A stretch of 64,000 bases of DNA. Origin: CAZGSN01 sp964371655 (GTDB lineage: Bacteria; Desulfobacterota; Binatia; HRBIN30). The stretch spans positions 62,001 through 126,000 of the forward strand of contig CAYJOD010000011.1 in assembly GCA_964371655.1 (NCBI GenBank). Reading direction: 5' to 3'. This document shows positions 1 through 9,438 of the stretch, in pieces (the first letter of the stretch is position 1; every line of letters starts with the position of its first letter). Under the pieces are notes generated by a model. That model worked only from the letters and a program-made list of their open reading frames with translations, did no database searches and had not been told where the DNA came from. The position numbers were made by a program, and so were the translations under genes.

Positions 1-1
1 C

Positions 2-2479
2 GTGATCACGCCCGACTACAGCGCCCCGTCGGCCAAGGCGAACTACTGGATCGGGGTGCGCCCGGGGCTGTCGGACACTGCGGTGCTGCTGGGTGTCACC
101 AAACTCCTGATGGATAACGACTGGGTGGATCAGACCTACGTCCGGCAGTTCACGGACTTCCCGCTGCTAGTGCGCACGGACACACTGCGCCGCCTTCGCC
201 CCGAGGAGGTGATGGCAGGCTACCGGCCCAAGGACATTCGCAACGGGCCCTCGTTCAAGATCCAAGCAATGACCGACGACCAGCGCGAGAAGATCGGTGA
301 CTTCACCATCTGGGATCAGTCCAGAGGCGAGGTGGTGGCGATCAGCCGCGACGACGTGGGCGAGCACGCCAATGCAAACGCTGCGTTGACCGGCACGTTC
401 CAGGTGAAGACGGTCGCCGGTGAGACTATCGAGGTCATGCCAGTGTACGAAATGTACCGGCGCCATCTCCAGGACTACGACCTGAAGACGGTCGAAGAGA
501 TCAGCGGGGCAAAACCGGAACTGGTGGAACGCCTGGCGCGCGACATCTGGGAGACGACCAAAGCCGGCCAGCCGGTATCGATCCACCACGGGGAAGGGAC
601 CAACCATTACTTTCACGCCACCCTGCACAACCGCGCCTGTCATCTGCCGCTGATGCTGACCGGCAACATCGGCAAGCACGGCGCGGGGGTGTTTACCTGG
701 GCCGGAAATTACAAAGGCGCGCTGCTGCAGGGCTCGCCATGGTCCGGACCCGGCGCGGCGACCTACGCGCACGAGAATCCGTTTGCCCCGGTGCTGGACG
801 AAACCACGCGCATCAATCACCACGAGCATCTGCGAAACTACACCTATGGCGAAGATGTGGCCTTCTGGGGCCATGGCGAGCGGCCTCTGATCGTGAACAC
901 GCCAGCCGCCGGTCGCAAGGTATTCACCGGCAAGAGCCACATGCCCACGCCCACCAAGATGATGTGGTACAGCAACGCCAACCTGATCAACCAGTCGAAG
1001 TGGGTCTACAACCTGATCGTCAACGTGTTTCCGAAGATCGACATGATCGTCGATCAGCAGGTGGAGTGGACCGGTTCGGCGGAATACGCGGACGTCGTGC
1101 TGCCGGCGAATTCCTGGGTGGAGTTCCAGGATCTGGAAATGGGCGCTTCCTGCTCCAACCCCTTCCTGCAGGTCTGGGGTGGCAACGGTATAAAGCCGGT
1201 GCACGACTCCCGCGACGACGCCGCGATCTTTGCCGGAGTCGGGCAGGCGCTCACCAAAGTGACCGGCGACCAGCGCTTCGCCGACTATTGGAAGTTCATC
1301 ACCGAAAAGAAGTCCCGCGTGTACATTCAGCGTGTGCTCGACAACTGCACGACCACCCGCGGTGACCAAGGTGCCTACCAGCTCGACAAGATTCTGAAGG
1401 GGGAATACGGCGGCGAGCCCGGCACCGCGCTGATGCTGTTCCGCACCTACCCGCGCGTGGCATTCTACGAGCAGATCAAAGACAGCGTGCCGTTCTACAC
1501 CGATAACGGCCGCCTGTGCTCCTACTGCGATCTGCCCGAGGCCATCGAATACGGCGAGAATCTGATCGTGCACCGCGAGGGCACCGAGGCGACGCCCTAT
1601 CTTCCCAATGTCATCGTCTCTTCGAGCCCGTACGTGCGGCCCAAGGACTATGGAATCAAGCCGCAGGAGATGGACCCGGACATGCGTACGGTGCGCAACC
1701 TCAAGATGCCGTGGGCCGAAGTGAAGAAGACGGTGAATCCGCTCTGGCAGCAGGGCTTCCGTTTCTTTTGCTCCACCCCCAAGAGCCGGCACAGCACGCA
1801 TTCATCCTGGTCGACGGTCGACTGGCACTGGATCTGGAGTACCAATTTCGGTGATCCCTACCGGCAGGACAAGCGCGCCCCGGGTGTGGGCGACCGCCAA
1901 ATCCAAATGAATCCCCAGGCCGGCAAGGACCTGGGGTTGAACAACGGCGATTACGTTTACGTAGACGCCAACCCGGCGGACCGCCCGTTCACGGGCGCAC
2001 GGCCCGACGACCCGCGCAGCCGTGCCTTTCGCTGCATGGTGCGCGTCAAGTTCAACCCGGCGCTGCCCTACGACATGACGATCATGAAACACACCGGCTG
2101 GATCGCCACCGAGCGCACAGTCAAAGCGCACGAATCCCGTGCCGACGGCCGGGCCCTCGCCGAAGACACCGGCTATCAGTCCAGCTACCGCTACGGGTCG
2201 CACCAGAGCATCACGCGCAGCTGGCTCATGCCCATGCACCAGACCGACACGCTGTTCCACAAGAAGACCGGGGCGATGGGCTTTGTGTTCGGTTTCGCCG
2301 TCGACAACCACGGCGTCAACACCGTGCCCAAGGAAACCCTGATCCGGATCATGAAGGCCGAACCGGGCGGACTCGGTGGCGAGGGCGTCTGGGCGCCCGC
2401 CACGACCGGTTTTACGCCCGGCGACGAGTCGGATGTGATGCGGAAATACCTGGCTGGTCAACTTCTGCCCCGGGGGTGA
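2..2479 (+). CDS. Molybdopterin oxidoreductase catalytic (alpha) subunit, NarG/Nxr-like, 5' partial
   Basis: This is the C-terminal 825 residues of a type II DMSO-reductase-family molybdenum enzyme. The frame is open to the window edge, so the N-terminal signal and the first Fe-S cluster region lie upstream. The TPDYS motif at residues 3-7, followed by V-R-P-G, is the conserved aspartate-containing segment of nitrate reductase and nitrite oxidoreductase alpha subunits. The last ~200 residues form the usual molybdopterin dinucleotide-binding barrel (G-D-x-V/Y-V around residue 650). It is 4 bp from a small gene and ~360 bp from a Fe-S beta subunit whose sequence resembles Nitrospira-type NxrB/NarH. 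The complex therefore probably transfers electrons between a nitrogen oxyanion (nitrate or nitrite) and a quinone or cytochrome. Direction and substrate cannot be fixed from sequence; chlorate, selenate and hydrocarbon dehydrogenases share the fold. Confidence 0.88.
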   Translation: MITPDYSAPSAKANYWIGVRPGLSDTAVLLGVTKLLMDNDWVDQTYVRQFTDFPLLVRTDTLRRLRPEEVMAGYRPKDIRNGPSFKIQAMTDDQREKIGDFTIWDQSRGEVVAISRDDVGEHANANAALTGTFQVKTVAGETIEVMPVYEMYRRHLQDYDLKTVEEISGAKPELVERLARDIWETTKAGQPVSIHHGEGTNHYFHATLHNRACHLPLMLTGNIGKHGAGVFTWAGNYKGALLQGSPWSGPGAATYAHENPFAPVLDETTRINHHEHLRNYTYGEDVAFWGHGERPLIVNTPAAGRKVFTGKSHMPTPTKMMWYSNANLINQSKWVYNLIVNVFPKIDMIVDQQVEWTGSAEYADVVLPANSWVEFQDLEMGASCSNPFLQVWGGNGIKPVHDSRDDAAIFAGVGQALTKVTGDQRFADYWKFITEKKSRVYIQRVLDNCTTTRGDQGAYQLDKILKGEYGGEPGTALMLFRTYPRVAFYEQIKDSVPFYTDNGRLCSYCDLPEAIEYGENLIVHREGTEATPYLPNVIVSSSPYVRPKDYGIKPQEMDPDMRTVRNLKMPWAEVKKTVNPLWQQGFRFFCSTPKSRHSTHSSWSTVDWHWIWSTNFGDPYRQDKRAPGVGDRQIQMNPQAGKDLGLNNGDYVYVDANPADRPFTGARPDDPRSRAFRCMVRVKFNPALPYDMTIMKHTGWIATERTVKAHESRADGRALAEDTGYQSSYRYGSHQSITRSWLMPMHQTDTLFHKKTGAMGFVFGFAVDNHGVNTVPKETLIRIMKAEPGGLGGEGVWAPATTGFTPGDESDVMRKYLAGQLLPRG

Positions 2480-2483
2480 GGCA

Positions 2484-2819
2484 ATGTCGGATCACGATCC
2501 CACTCGCACCGACCCGTTTCCGGCAGAGGAACATCCGAAGCACCGTCCGCTCGAAGCGGATGACCCGATGGAGATGCGCGCAGAACCGGTGAACGGCGAT
2601 CCGCTGGCGATGCTCGATGGTATCATCGAAGAGTACGCCCGCATGGGTTGGGGTTCGGACCAGATCCGGCAACTCTTCTCCAACCCGTTTTTCCAGGCCA
2701 CGCACGGCTTGAAAAAACTTCTGGGCGAACCGGCAATCGAGCAACGCATCGCGGCGACGCTGCAGCGCTGCGGGGTGTTTCGCTTCCGAAGCGAACGCCC
2801 GGACGACAACGGCGACTGA
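2484..2819 (+). CDS. Small hypothetical protein between Mo-enzyme alpha and beta subunits
   Basis: A 111-residue soluble protein of unknown function. The first ~35 residues are charged and Pro/Asp/Glu-rich and probably disordered. Residues ~40-95 look helical, with the motif L-D-G-I-I-E-E-Y-A-R-M-G-W around residues 44-56 and F-x-x-T-H-G-L-K-K-L-L further on. There is no cysteine cluster, signal peptide or membrane segment. It starts 4 bp after the alpha subunit and ends 22 bp before the beta subunit, with the ribosome-binding sequence GGGGGTGAGG upstream, so it is clearly part of the operon. Its position suggests an assembly or accessory role specific to this enzyme. That is inference; I do not recognise the family. 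Confidence 0.75.
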   Translation: MSDHDPTRTDPFPAEEHPKHRPLEADDPMEMRAEPVNGDPLAMLDGIIEEYARMGWGSDQIRQLFSNPFFQATHGLKKLLGEPAIEQRIAATLQRCGVFRFRSERPDDNGD

Positions 2820-2841
2820 CGAACCCGAGGGGAGATGAGCC

Positions 2842-4128
2842 ATGCCTGAAGTTTACAACTGGCAGCTTGGACGGCCGATGCACTACCCGTATGAGGAGGC
2901 GCATCCCGACTGGCAGTTTGCGTTCGTCTTCAACATCAACCGCTGCATCGCCTGCCAGACCTGCACGATGGCGTGCAAGTCGACCTGGACCTTCTCCGAC
3001 GGGCAGGAATTCATGTGGTGGAACAACGTCGAGACCAAGCCCTACGGTGGGTATCCGCAGAACTGGGACGTGAAGTTGCTGTCCCTGCTGGACCAGGCGA
3101 ACCCGAACGGAAAAGGCTGGGACAGCGGCAAGACCGGAAAACAATTTCCGTACGGCACGTTTCAGGACAAGACCGTTTTCGAGGCCGCGGAAAAGCGTGC
3201 CTCGCCCGACGGGTCCCAGCGCGTGCTCGGCTATCTGCCCACCGATCGGGAATGGCAAAGCCCCAACATCCAGGAAGAAACCGCAGCCGGCGAGATCATG
3301 AAGCAGGGCGAGTGGGGACACTCGGTGCAGCTGCCGGAGCACAAGGTCTGGTACTTCTACCTGCAGCGGCTCTGCAACCACTGCACCTATCCCGGCTGCT
3401 TGGCGGCGTGCCCCCGTTCGGCAATTTACAAGCGCCCGGAAGACGGGATCGTGCTGATCGACCAGGAGCGCTGCCGTGGCTACCGCAAGTGCGTCGAAGC
3501 CTGCCCGTACAAGAAGCCGATGTATCGCCCGACCACGCGCACCAGCGAGAAGTGCGTCGGCTGCTATCCGCGCATCGAGGGCAAGGATCCGAAGCTGAGC
3601 CCGCACGGGGAGCCGCTCGAGACCCGCTGCATGGCCGCCTGCGTCGGCAAGATCCGGCTGCAGGGGTTGATCAAGAAAAACAAGGACGGCACGTGGGCCG
3701 AGAAGCCCGGCAACCCGCTTTATTTCCTGATCCGCGAGCGGCAGGTGGCGCTGCCGCTCTACCCGCAGTTCGGCACGGAGCCCAATGGCTACTACATCCC
3801 GCCGCGCTGGGTGCCGCGCACGTACCTGACGCAAATGTTCGGCCCTGGCGTCGAGCACGCGCTCGAACAGTACTGCTGCCCGGACCGAGAACTATTGGCC
3901 GTGCTGCAACTATTCCGCGCCTCGCAGCAAATCATCTTCGAATACAAGATCAAACCGGGGCCGAAAGTGGCGGAGATCGAGGTGACGATGCCGTCGGGGC
4001 AGAAGAAGGTGCAGGAGATCTATAACGACACCGTCATGGGCTACAACAAACTCGGCAAGGAGATCGTGCACATCACGGTGGAAGAGCCCACGTTCGAGCG
4101 TTCGAAGGAACACCTCAACTCGATTTGA
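2842..4128 (+). CDS. Fe-S beta subunit of Mo oxidoreductase, NxrB/NarH-like
   Basis: A 428-residue ferredoxin-type electron-transfer subunit, the usual length for the NarH/NxrB family. Cluster motifs are visible. The first is C35-x2-C38-x2-C41-x3-C45; then come C-N-H-C-x4-C-x3-C-P near residue 176, C-R-G-Y-R-K-C-x3-C-P (where Tyr occupies the second cysteine position), and C-V-G-C plus C-M-A-A-C. The Cys-to-aromatic change is the signature of the [3Fe-4S] cluster that is ligated next to Trp in NarH. The N-terminus (PEVYNWQLGR) and the segment M-W-W-N-N-V-E-T-K-P-Y-G-G-Y-P closely resemble what I remember of Nitrospira NxrB. It should pass electrons between the molybdenum subunit and a gamma subunit or cytochrome not present in the window. 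Strong ribosome-binding site GAGGGGAG. Confidence 0.92.
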   Translation: MPEVYNWQLGRPMHYPYEEAHPDWQFAFVFNINRCIACQTCTMACKSTWTFSDGQEFMWWNNVETKPYGGYPQNWDVKLLSLLDQANPNGKGWDSGKTGKQFPYGTFQDKTVFEAAEKRASPDGSQRVLGYLPTDREWQSPNIQEETAAGEIMKQGEWGHSVQLPEHKVWYFYLQRLCNHCTYPGCLAACPRSAIYKRPEDGIVLIDQERCRGYRKCVEACPYKKPMYRPTTRTSEKCVGCYPRIEGKDPKLSPHGEPLETRCMAACVGKIRLQGLIKKNKDGTWAEKPGNPLYFLIRERQVALPLYPQFGTEPNGYYIPPRWVPRTYLTQMFGPGVEHALEQYCCPDRELLAVLQLFRASQQIIFEYKIKPGPKVAEIEVTMPSGQKKVQEIYNDTVMGYNKLGKEIVHITVEEPTFERSKEHLNSI

Positions 4129-4157
4129 TCGCCGCAGGCGGTTGGCAGGGAGTAACC

Positions 4158-4979
4158 ATGACACTCACACGCACCAACGAAATCGATGCGGCCCGGCAGC
4201 GTTGCTACCATTTTTTCTCGATCGTGCTGTCCGATCCCCGATCGGCGGGCTGGCAACGCGTGGCCGACGCGAACTACCGGATGCAGGTGTCGGCAGCGGC
4301 CGCCTTCCTGCGCGAAGAGTCGGCGGAATTGGCCGGCGATCTCGCTCCTGGCGAGCGCGCCCCCGCCGAATTCCACCTCGATGCGGCGCTCGCCTCGTCG
4401 CCGGATTTCGAACAGATCGAGTCGGAGCACCAGCGAATCTTCGGCTTTCTGCTGGCCAAGGACTGCCCTCCGTACGAGACCGAGTACTGTCCGCAAACGT
4501 TCTCTATCTATCGCTCGCAGCGGATCGGCGACGTCGCCGGCTACTACCGCGCCTTCGGCGTCGAACCTGGGCGCGAGGTGCCGGAACGACACGATCACAT
4601 AGCGCTGGAGCTGGAGTTCATGGCCTGGGTGATCGGCAAGGAACATTACGCACGGTTGCGGGGCGACGTGGCTGCAGCGGAACAGAGTGAGATTTGTCGA
4701 CACGCCCAGGCACAGTTTTTCGAAGCACATCTGGGCTGGTGGGTGCCGGCCTTCGCGCGGGCGTTGGAAGAAAAGGCCGAAGGTCGTCGGGCCGCCGCCG
4801 AGCATTCCACGTTTTACGGAAGCACCGCTGCTGCGCTTTCGGCGTTCGTCGCATTCGACCGGCTCTACCTCGGTATCGCGCCGCCCACCGACCTGGTGGT
4901 GCCAAGACCGCTGGACGACGGGACCGAGATGGGATGCGGCGGCTGCGAAGTCGACGGGCAGCCGGATCTTCAATCGTAA
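4158..4979 (+). CDS. TorD/DmsD-family molybdoenzyme chaperone
   Basis: A 273-residue, mostly helical protein, third partner of the oxidoreductase operon. TorD-type chaperones bind the apo-catalytic subunit and its twin-arginine signal and hold it for cofactor insertion. The family core is seen in E-S-E-H-Q-R-I-F-G-F followed by C-P-P-Y-E-T-E-Y, and in the H-x-A-L-E-L-E-F-M-A segment around residue 155. The C-terminus carries an extra G-C-G-G-C-E motif, a possible metal site. I chose the ATG at 4158 because AGGGAG lies 5 nt upstream; a TTG at 4125 overlapping the beta-subunit stop is possible but has no comparable site. Confidence 0.85.
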   Translation: MTLTRTNEIDAARQRCYHFFSIVLSDPRSAGWQRVADANYRMQVSAAAAFLREESAELAGDLAPGERAPAEFHLDAALASSPDFEQIESEHQRIFGFLLAKDCPPYETEYCPQTFSIYRSQRIGDVAGYYRAFGVEPGREVPERHDHIALELEFMAWVIGKEHYARLRGDVAAAEQSEICRHAQAQFFEAHLGWWVPAFARALEEKAEGRRAAAEHSTFYGSTAAALSAFVAFDRLYLGIAPPTDLVVPRPLDDGTEMGCGGCEVDGQPDLQS

Positions 4980-5540
4980 CGTCGGACTTCCGGAGGCCTG
5001 GTGCGCCAGGCAAAGCCTGGGAAAGGAGGAAGTCGTGTAGGACGGCCGAAAGATGGAAACCTTTCGATGGAGCCGAGCGGGTAATCAAACCAACCCCGCC
5101 GGGCAAAGCTGGCCACAGCCAGAACCGAGTCGTGTAGGCCGCGTCATCGAGCCTCGAAATAATGAACTCGTGGGAGCCGATGCCGTCAGATCAGCGGAGG
5201 GCAGCAGCGCAGTGGTCTGCCATAGGTTCCGTAGGTCGCACGCGCTCTGGAATGAACAAAACTCCGACCGGCAATGTGGAGGCACTCCGTGCAAGGAGTC
5301 AACCGACGAACGTCCGTTGACTCCGTTTTGGGGCTTGGAACCTTTGATCACCCATGACAGTGGTAAAACTGCGAATCACCCATGACAGTCGCCTCCAAGG
5401 AGTGCCCGACTTTTAGGCAACTCGCTGGGCGCGCCGTACTATCGCTCCGCGATATGTCGATTTCCTCCCCGTCAACCCGGATCTCTGATTGACTCCCTTG
5501 GAACCTCTGCGTAGAGCCTGGCTCATGCGAAGGAGGTCCC
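4980..5540. other. Non-coding stretch with structured, intron-like sequence
   Basis: There is no convincing protein gene in these 561 bases. From about 4990 to 5310 the sequence contains successive short hairpins: GCCTGG/CCAGGC at 4996-5011, then GAAAGATGG...CCTTTCG. It also has a run of phrases (GTCGTGTAGGACGGCCGAA, GGAGCCGAGCGGGTAA, CGCCGGGCAAAGC) that I associate with domain I of bacterial group II introns. No reverse transcriptase follows. A direct repeat lies at 5347-5389. The end (5521-5540) is the ribosome-binding region of the recombinase gene. Confidence 0.4.
5347..5389. repeat. Direct repeat ATCACCCATGACAG, two copies
   Basis: The 14-mer ATCACCCATGACAG occurs at about 5347-5360 and again at 5376-5389, separated by 15 bases. 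Multiple short repeats close to an end are typical of IS21-family termini, and this may be the remnant of one. No istA/istB gene is present, so this is only a suggestion. Confidence 0.35.
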
Positions 5541-6251
5541 ATGATAAGTAGGGCTAAGCAACCAGGCGACGCTCACAAGGCAATTGGATACCTGCGGGTT
5601 TCCACCGAGGAACAGACGCTCGGGCCTGACGCTCAGCGAGCAGCGCTCGAACGTTGGTGCTCCACCAACAAGGTTGAGCTCGTCGACGTGTTCACCGATC
5701 AAGGCGTCAGCGGCGGTGCCGCGCTCGACAAGCGTCCCGCTCTGCTGGCGGCCGTTGCAGCCCTGAAGGAACACGGCGCCGGTGTGCTCTTGGTTGCCAA
5801 GCGCGACCGGCTCGCCAGGGACACGATGCTTGCCGCCATGGTGGAGCGCCTCGTCGAACGGGAGGGCGCCACCGTACGTACCGCGGACGCGACCAGCGAC
5901 GGCGACGAGCCGGAGGCAGTACTCATGCGCCGCATCGTCGATGCGTTTGCCGAGTACGAGCGGCTTCTGATCAAGGCGCGGACGAAGGCGGCGTTGGCAG
6001 TGAAACGGTCAAGGGGAGAGCGGACAGGCGATGTCCCGTATGGGTCGCAGTTGGCTGTCGACGGCGTCCATTTGGAGCCGCTAGCCACAGAGCAGCGAAT
6101 GGTGACGACAGCACGGGAAGCACGCGCTGCGGGTATGTCGTTGCGCGGGATCAGGGAGCACCTGGCATCGGAGGGGTTCACGCCTCGGTCGGGTGGGCGG
6201 TGGCATATTCAGACGATTGCGAACATCTTGAAGAGGCAGGTGGCGGCGTAA
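5541..6251 (+). CDS. Serine recombinase (resolvase/invertase family)
   Basis: A 236-residue site-specific recombinase. The N-terminal resolvase domain begins Y-L-R-V-S-T, with Ser21 as the expected nucleophile, followed by R-D-R-L-A-R-D (residues ~89-95), the conserved arginine-rich active-site segment. Residues ~185-232 form a helix-turn-helix with L-R-G-I-R-E-H-L-x-x-E-G-F-T-P-R-S-G-G-x-W, as in recombinases lacking the long zinc-ribbon domain. The ribosome-binding site GAAGGAGG sits 5 nt before the ATG. It is the first gene after the oxidoreductase operon and lies next to the lanthipeptide genes, so it may mark the edge of a mobile segment. No matching recombination site was recognised. 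Confidence 0.9.
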   Translation: MISRAKQPGDAHKAIGYLRVSTEEQTLGPDAQRAALERWCSTNKVELVDVFTDQGVSGGAALDKRPALLAAVAALKEHGAGVLLVAKRDRLARDTMLAAMVERLVEREGATVRTADATSDGDEPEAVLMRRIVDAFAEYERLLIKARTKAALAVKRSRGERTGDVPYGSQLAVDGVHLEPLATEQRMVTTAREARAAGMSLRGIREHLASEGFTPRSGGRWHIQTIANILKRQVAA

Positions 6252-6324
6252 ACCCTCAACCGCAGCGTCATTGCGGCTCTTCTCTTCGTTCGGTGCTTGA
6301 TTTCGAGCGTCGCGCAGTCACTGG

Positions 6325-9300
6325 TCAACACGAAGGTAGTCCCAGGGTAGTCACAGGAGCTTCAAGCCCTAGAATCGACGGCACTACAGATGGGTCGGCC
6401 AGACGAAGCAGAGAATAGCCAATTCCGGCCAACCCCGTCATGAGCCCTGGTACTTCCACGTTTTGTGGCGTCCCGCAAAGCCAGCCGTCTTGGCGTGCAG
6501 CTTCGATATCGACCGCAATCGGTTTTGTCGTTTGGGTATCTGCGAGGATCCGGCTTGCGTGGAGTAAGAACTCCATCCTGCCAAAGTCCCCGTGGCAAAG
6601 CGTATGGTCTGACGATTCGGAAGCCATAGAGTTTCGTGTAACGTGCGCCGCAATTCGAACTTCATCCCGAAGCATGCTGTCGCTGCTGTGCCTCATCATC
6701 TTCAACCGGGACAATCCGATGCCCGCGGCGCCGTGACACCAAGCGGACATGCAGGCTCCTTGAGAGTCAATACGAAAGTCCAACCATGTTCCGTCTTCCC
6801 TGGAAAACTGATTTCGCTCGTAAACCAGAGCAGCTTCAGCCGCTGAGCGATAACGGATATCATCTGATAAAATCGAAAGGTCGAGAAGGGCCGAAGCTAT
6901 GCCCGCTGCACCATGGGCCATCCCTGTTAGAGGCTGGGTTGCCTCAACCGACGTCATCCAACCAAGCCCAGGGCTAGTCTCGCGGGCTGCCGTAAGTAAT
7001 CGGTCCCCGCAGCTGACTGCCGCGCTGCGGATCCGCGGGGACGGCGCACACGAATACAGCGCTGCAAGGCCGACCAAGCATCCCGCGGAACCGCCGATAA
7101 CATCCAGGGAAGTGTCATCGTCAATTAGATGGGCAAAGGCCCCGACCATTTCTTCTGCCTCGTCCCACATATGAAAATCTCGCAAGACCATTCCTAAGTG
7201 GCTCCAGGCGTACACGAGCCCTCCCCAGCCTGTGAACAAGCCAACGGACAAGAGATGATCCTTCAAATGGTCGAGTAGCGCGCGAATTGATCTGACGGCT
7301 TCGCGAGCCACGTCCAAAAATTTCTGTTCGTCGGTCAAGAAACCGAGGTATGCCAGAAAGATAGCAACCCCAGGCAAGCCATCGTAGAGTTCCAATCCCA
7401 AAGGCGTTATGCCCCAGCCTCCAGTACCCATTGAAGTGAACCCAATCCATTGAGCGCAGCCATTTTCTCGTATTGCTTTTGCAATTATCGCGTCGCCGAT
7501 TCTTCGCGCTTCCTCGATTAATCCATCACGCGAGAACTGCTTTGCACCCGAGCCAACTAGACTCGGTGCGCGACTCCTCGAAGAGTCCGTCGACGGTAAC
7601 GTTGCCAGAGAAGCACTAATCAACCACCTCTGCCTATCCAGATCGTCTTCGCTCAGAGACCCCAATCGAGCCCGAACCAGATCGAGACCGGACTCTCGTG
7701 AAAGTCGGCCCACCTTCTCGCCGCGACTGTCCCATATCTCACGAAGTCCGGGGCGGGTGTTGAAAATTGGAACGTCGCATCGTTGTAAATCAATGCGCTC
7801 TGAGGAAATGACATTCTTCAGGTGAGGTAGCGCGACGGTGTCAAGCCAGAGATGATCGAAAAGTTGTGCCTGGCAAAGCCCGTCTCTTAGGGCGTCGGGA
7901 TGATGGCTCTCCTCGATCAGTCTCTGGTAGAAGTGGGTACTTCTGAGGGTCACACGAACCGGATCCCGCGAGAATGAGTCGATAAGTCCATCCGCAGCGA
8001 GGAGCTCATTGCGATATCTCAAGACGATTCGGTACATGTTCGAGAAGCCACGCAGAATCGCCGCCGATGCTCCGGCAGCGCTTACAGGGCCATCTGGCAG
8101 GGAGGCCGTATTTTGACTGCGAGGCATAGGCACGCGCTTGCTGACAATGTGCAGCGCGGCGCCGACTCCTTCCCAAAATGGCACCCCAACGGGCGTAAGC
8201 TGCCCTTCTGTCGATCCCAGTCCGCTAATATCCACACTCTCGGCCATGTGGTTCCACGTGTGGTAGGGGAGGAGCATCGTACGTAAGACCGAGCGCGCCA
8301 GGACGCGACATGCGAGGTACTCAACACCATCAAGGGACTCCTCCCCTGGACGCTGATGGAACAGCATCTCCAGATCTACTGGGATGGGGTGTTCGCCGTC
8401 TGCGATAATGTTCTCGCGATGGAAGTCGGTCGCTTCCAGAATGTAGAACAGTGCAATGTATGATCCCTGCCGCTCGAAGAAGCGCGCGATCTCCTCGGCT
8501 GAGTTGCAGCGATTCTGTGAAACGCATTCGACCCATCCATATGTGCCACGGTCGAGGACCGACATTGCTTGGAGGGAAGGGTTAGCTCCTCGGTCGTTCA
8601 GCCACCTCACGAGCGTCCAGAAATGGCTGTCGACCGCCAGTGATCGCGGCTTGTAGACCACACGTTTCGTCTCAAAACGGAACACTACTACCGAGCGACC
8701 GCCCCGGTGTGGATCCGATAGTCCACATTCTATGTCTACGAGGTGACCAGGATGCGCGGTTGGAAAGAAGTGGCTCCTGATTAGAGTCCAATCGATTACG
8801 AGCCGCTCGATCGACTCAATTGAAAAGGCGCACCAATCGGCAATGGCAGTCACCAGCCTACGCGCGAGAACAGGATATTCTCTCATCAATCCAGAAAAGG
8901 TCTCTGGTCGACGAAGCATCGATAAAAATTCGTAGTAGAGATCGTTTTCGTCGCCGCGCGTATCGGACCCTAAGCGAAAGACATTTAACTCAAGCGTCAG
9001 CGTCTTGAACACCAATGCGAACAGGCGTGACTTGATGCTCCGCCACAACGCGTCTTCGAGCTCGACTGGCGCAAACAGCCCCGCCGCCTCGCTTGAGAGT
9101 ACGCGCAGCCTATCGCGGAGCCTCGAACGATAGCTGTGTGCGATTGGCTCAACTAATCCCAGGAAGGCGTGGAACGCTTCTTCGTGGGTGGGCAACCCAT
9201 ATGGACCGCCGGTGGCTACAGGAAGAACGAATTCGGTATGGACAGATTCTTCGATCTCGCGAGCCCAATCCGGTGGATCGGCAGAAGTCGGGGGCGAGGC

Positions 9301-9438
9301 ACCGGCTAGCAATAGGAGCCAATCGGCCTCCGAAAGTGCGTCAGCCCCGAGGCGATTGGCAAAAATAGCGTCGTCGCTGAACGGAGGCTGCTCTTTCCAC
9401 CGCCGAGCCCAAGTCTTGGCACGCAACTCGACTCGCAT
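6325..9438 (-). CDS. lanM: Class II lanthipeptide synthetase (LanM)
   Basis: A bifunctional enzyme that dehydrates Ser/Thr and cyclises them onto Cys in a precursor peptide. The N-terminal DUF4135 dehydratase shows the kinase-like residues: V-Y-K-P-R-S-L (Lys263), T-D-F-H-R-E-N (Asp338-Asn342) and P-V-D-L-E (Asp355). The C-terminal LanC domain has the zinc ligands in W-C-H-G (Cys901) and L-C-H-G (Cys948, His949), so it looks catalytically intact. Length 1037 is normal. The ATG at 9438 is the first usual start, but the same frame stays open to 9576 and encodes W-W-Y-P-A-S-S-P-A-E-R-A-E-W-L-R-S, typical of LanM N-termini. The true start may therefore be a rare codon (ATT at 9564 or CTG at 9471). 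The gene is downstream of a precursor peptide on the same strand and is visibly less GC-rich than the flanks. Confidence 0.95.
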   Translation of the reverse strand: MRVELRAKTWARRWKEQPPFSDDAIFANRLGADALSEADWLLLLAGASPPTSADPPDWAREIEESVHTEFVLPVATGGPYGLPTHEEAFHAFLGLVEPIAHSYRSRLRDRLRVLSSEAAGLFAPVELEDALWRSIKSRLFALVFKTLTLELNVFRLGSDTRGDENDLYYEFLSMLRRPETFSGLMREYPVLARRLVTAIADWCAFSIESIERLVIDWTLIRSHFFPTAHPGHLVDIECGLSDPHRGGRSVVVFRFETKRVVYKPRSLAVDSHFWTLVRWLNDRGANPSLQAMSVLDRGTYGWVECVSQNRCNSAEEIARFFERQGSYIALFYILEATDFHRENIIADGEHPIPVDLEMLFHQRPGEESLDGVEYLACRVLARSVLRTMLLPYHTWNHMAESVDISGLGSTEGQLTPVGVPFWEGVGAALHIVSKRVPMPRSQNTASLPDGPVSAAGASAAILRGFSNMYRIVLRYRNELLAADGLIDSFSRDPVRVTLRSTHFYQRLIEESHHPDALRDGLCQAQLFDHLWLDTVALPHLKNVISSERIDLQRCDVPIFNTRPGLREIWDSRGEKVGRLSRESGLDLVRARLGSLSEDDLDRQRWLISASLATLPSTDSSRSRAPSLVGSGAKQFSRDGLIEEARRIGDAIIAKAIRENGCAQWIGFTSMGTGGWGITPLGLELYDGLPGVAIFLAYLGFLTDEQKFLDVAREAVRSIRALLDHLKDHLLSVGLFTGWGGLVYAWSHLGMVLRDFHMWDEAEEMVGAFAHLIDDDTSLDVIGGSAGCLVGLAALYSCAPSPRIRSAAVSCGDRLLTAARETSPGLGWMTSVEATQPLTGMAHGAAGIASALLDLSILSDDIRYRSAAEAALVYERNQFSREDGTWLDFRIDSQGACMSAWCHGAAGIGLSRLKMMRHSSDSMLRDEVRIAAHVTRNSMASESSDHTLCHGDFGRMEFLLHASRILADTQTTKPIAVDIEAARQDGWLCGTPQNVEVPGLMTGLAGIGYSLLRLADPSVVPSILGLEAPVTTLGLPSC

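Noticed and set aside
167..1801. Long open frame (544 codons) on the minus strand
   Set aside because: It is the antisense of the molybdenum enzyme gene; high GC keeps antisense frames open. The composition is Arg/His/Val-rich without domains.
8..4979. Assignment as nitrite oxidoreductase with symbol nxrAB
   Set aside because: Similarity is strong for the beta subunit, but nitrate reductases share it and the alpha N-terminus is missing, so no symbol was given.
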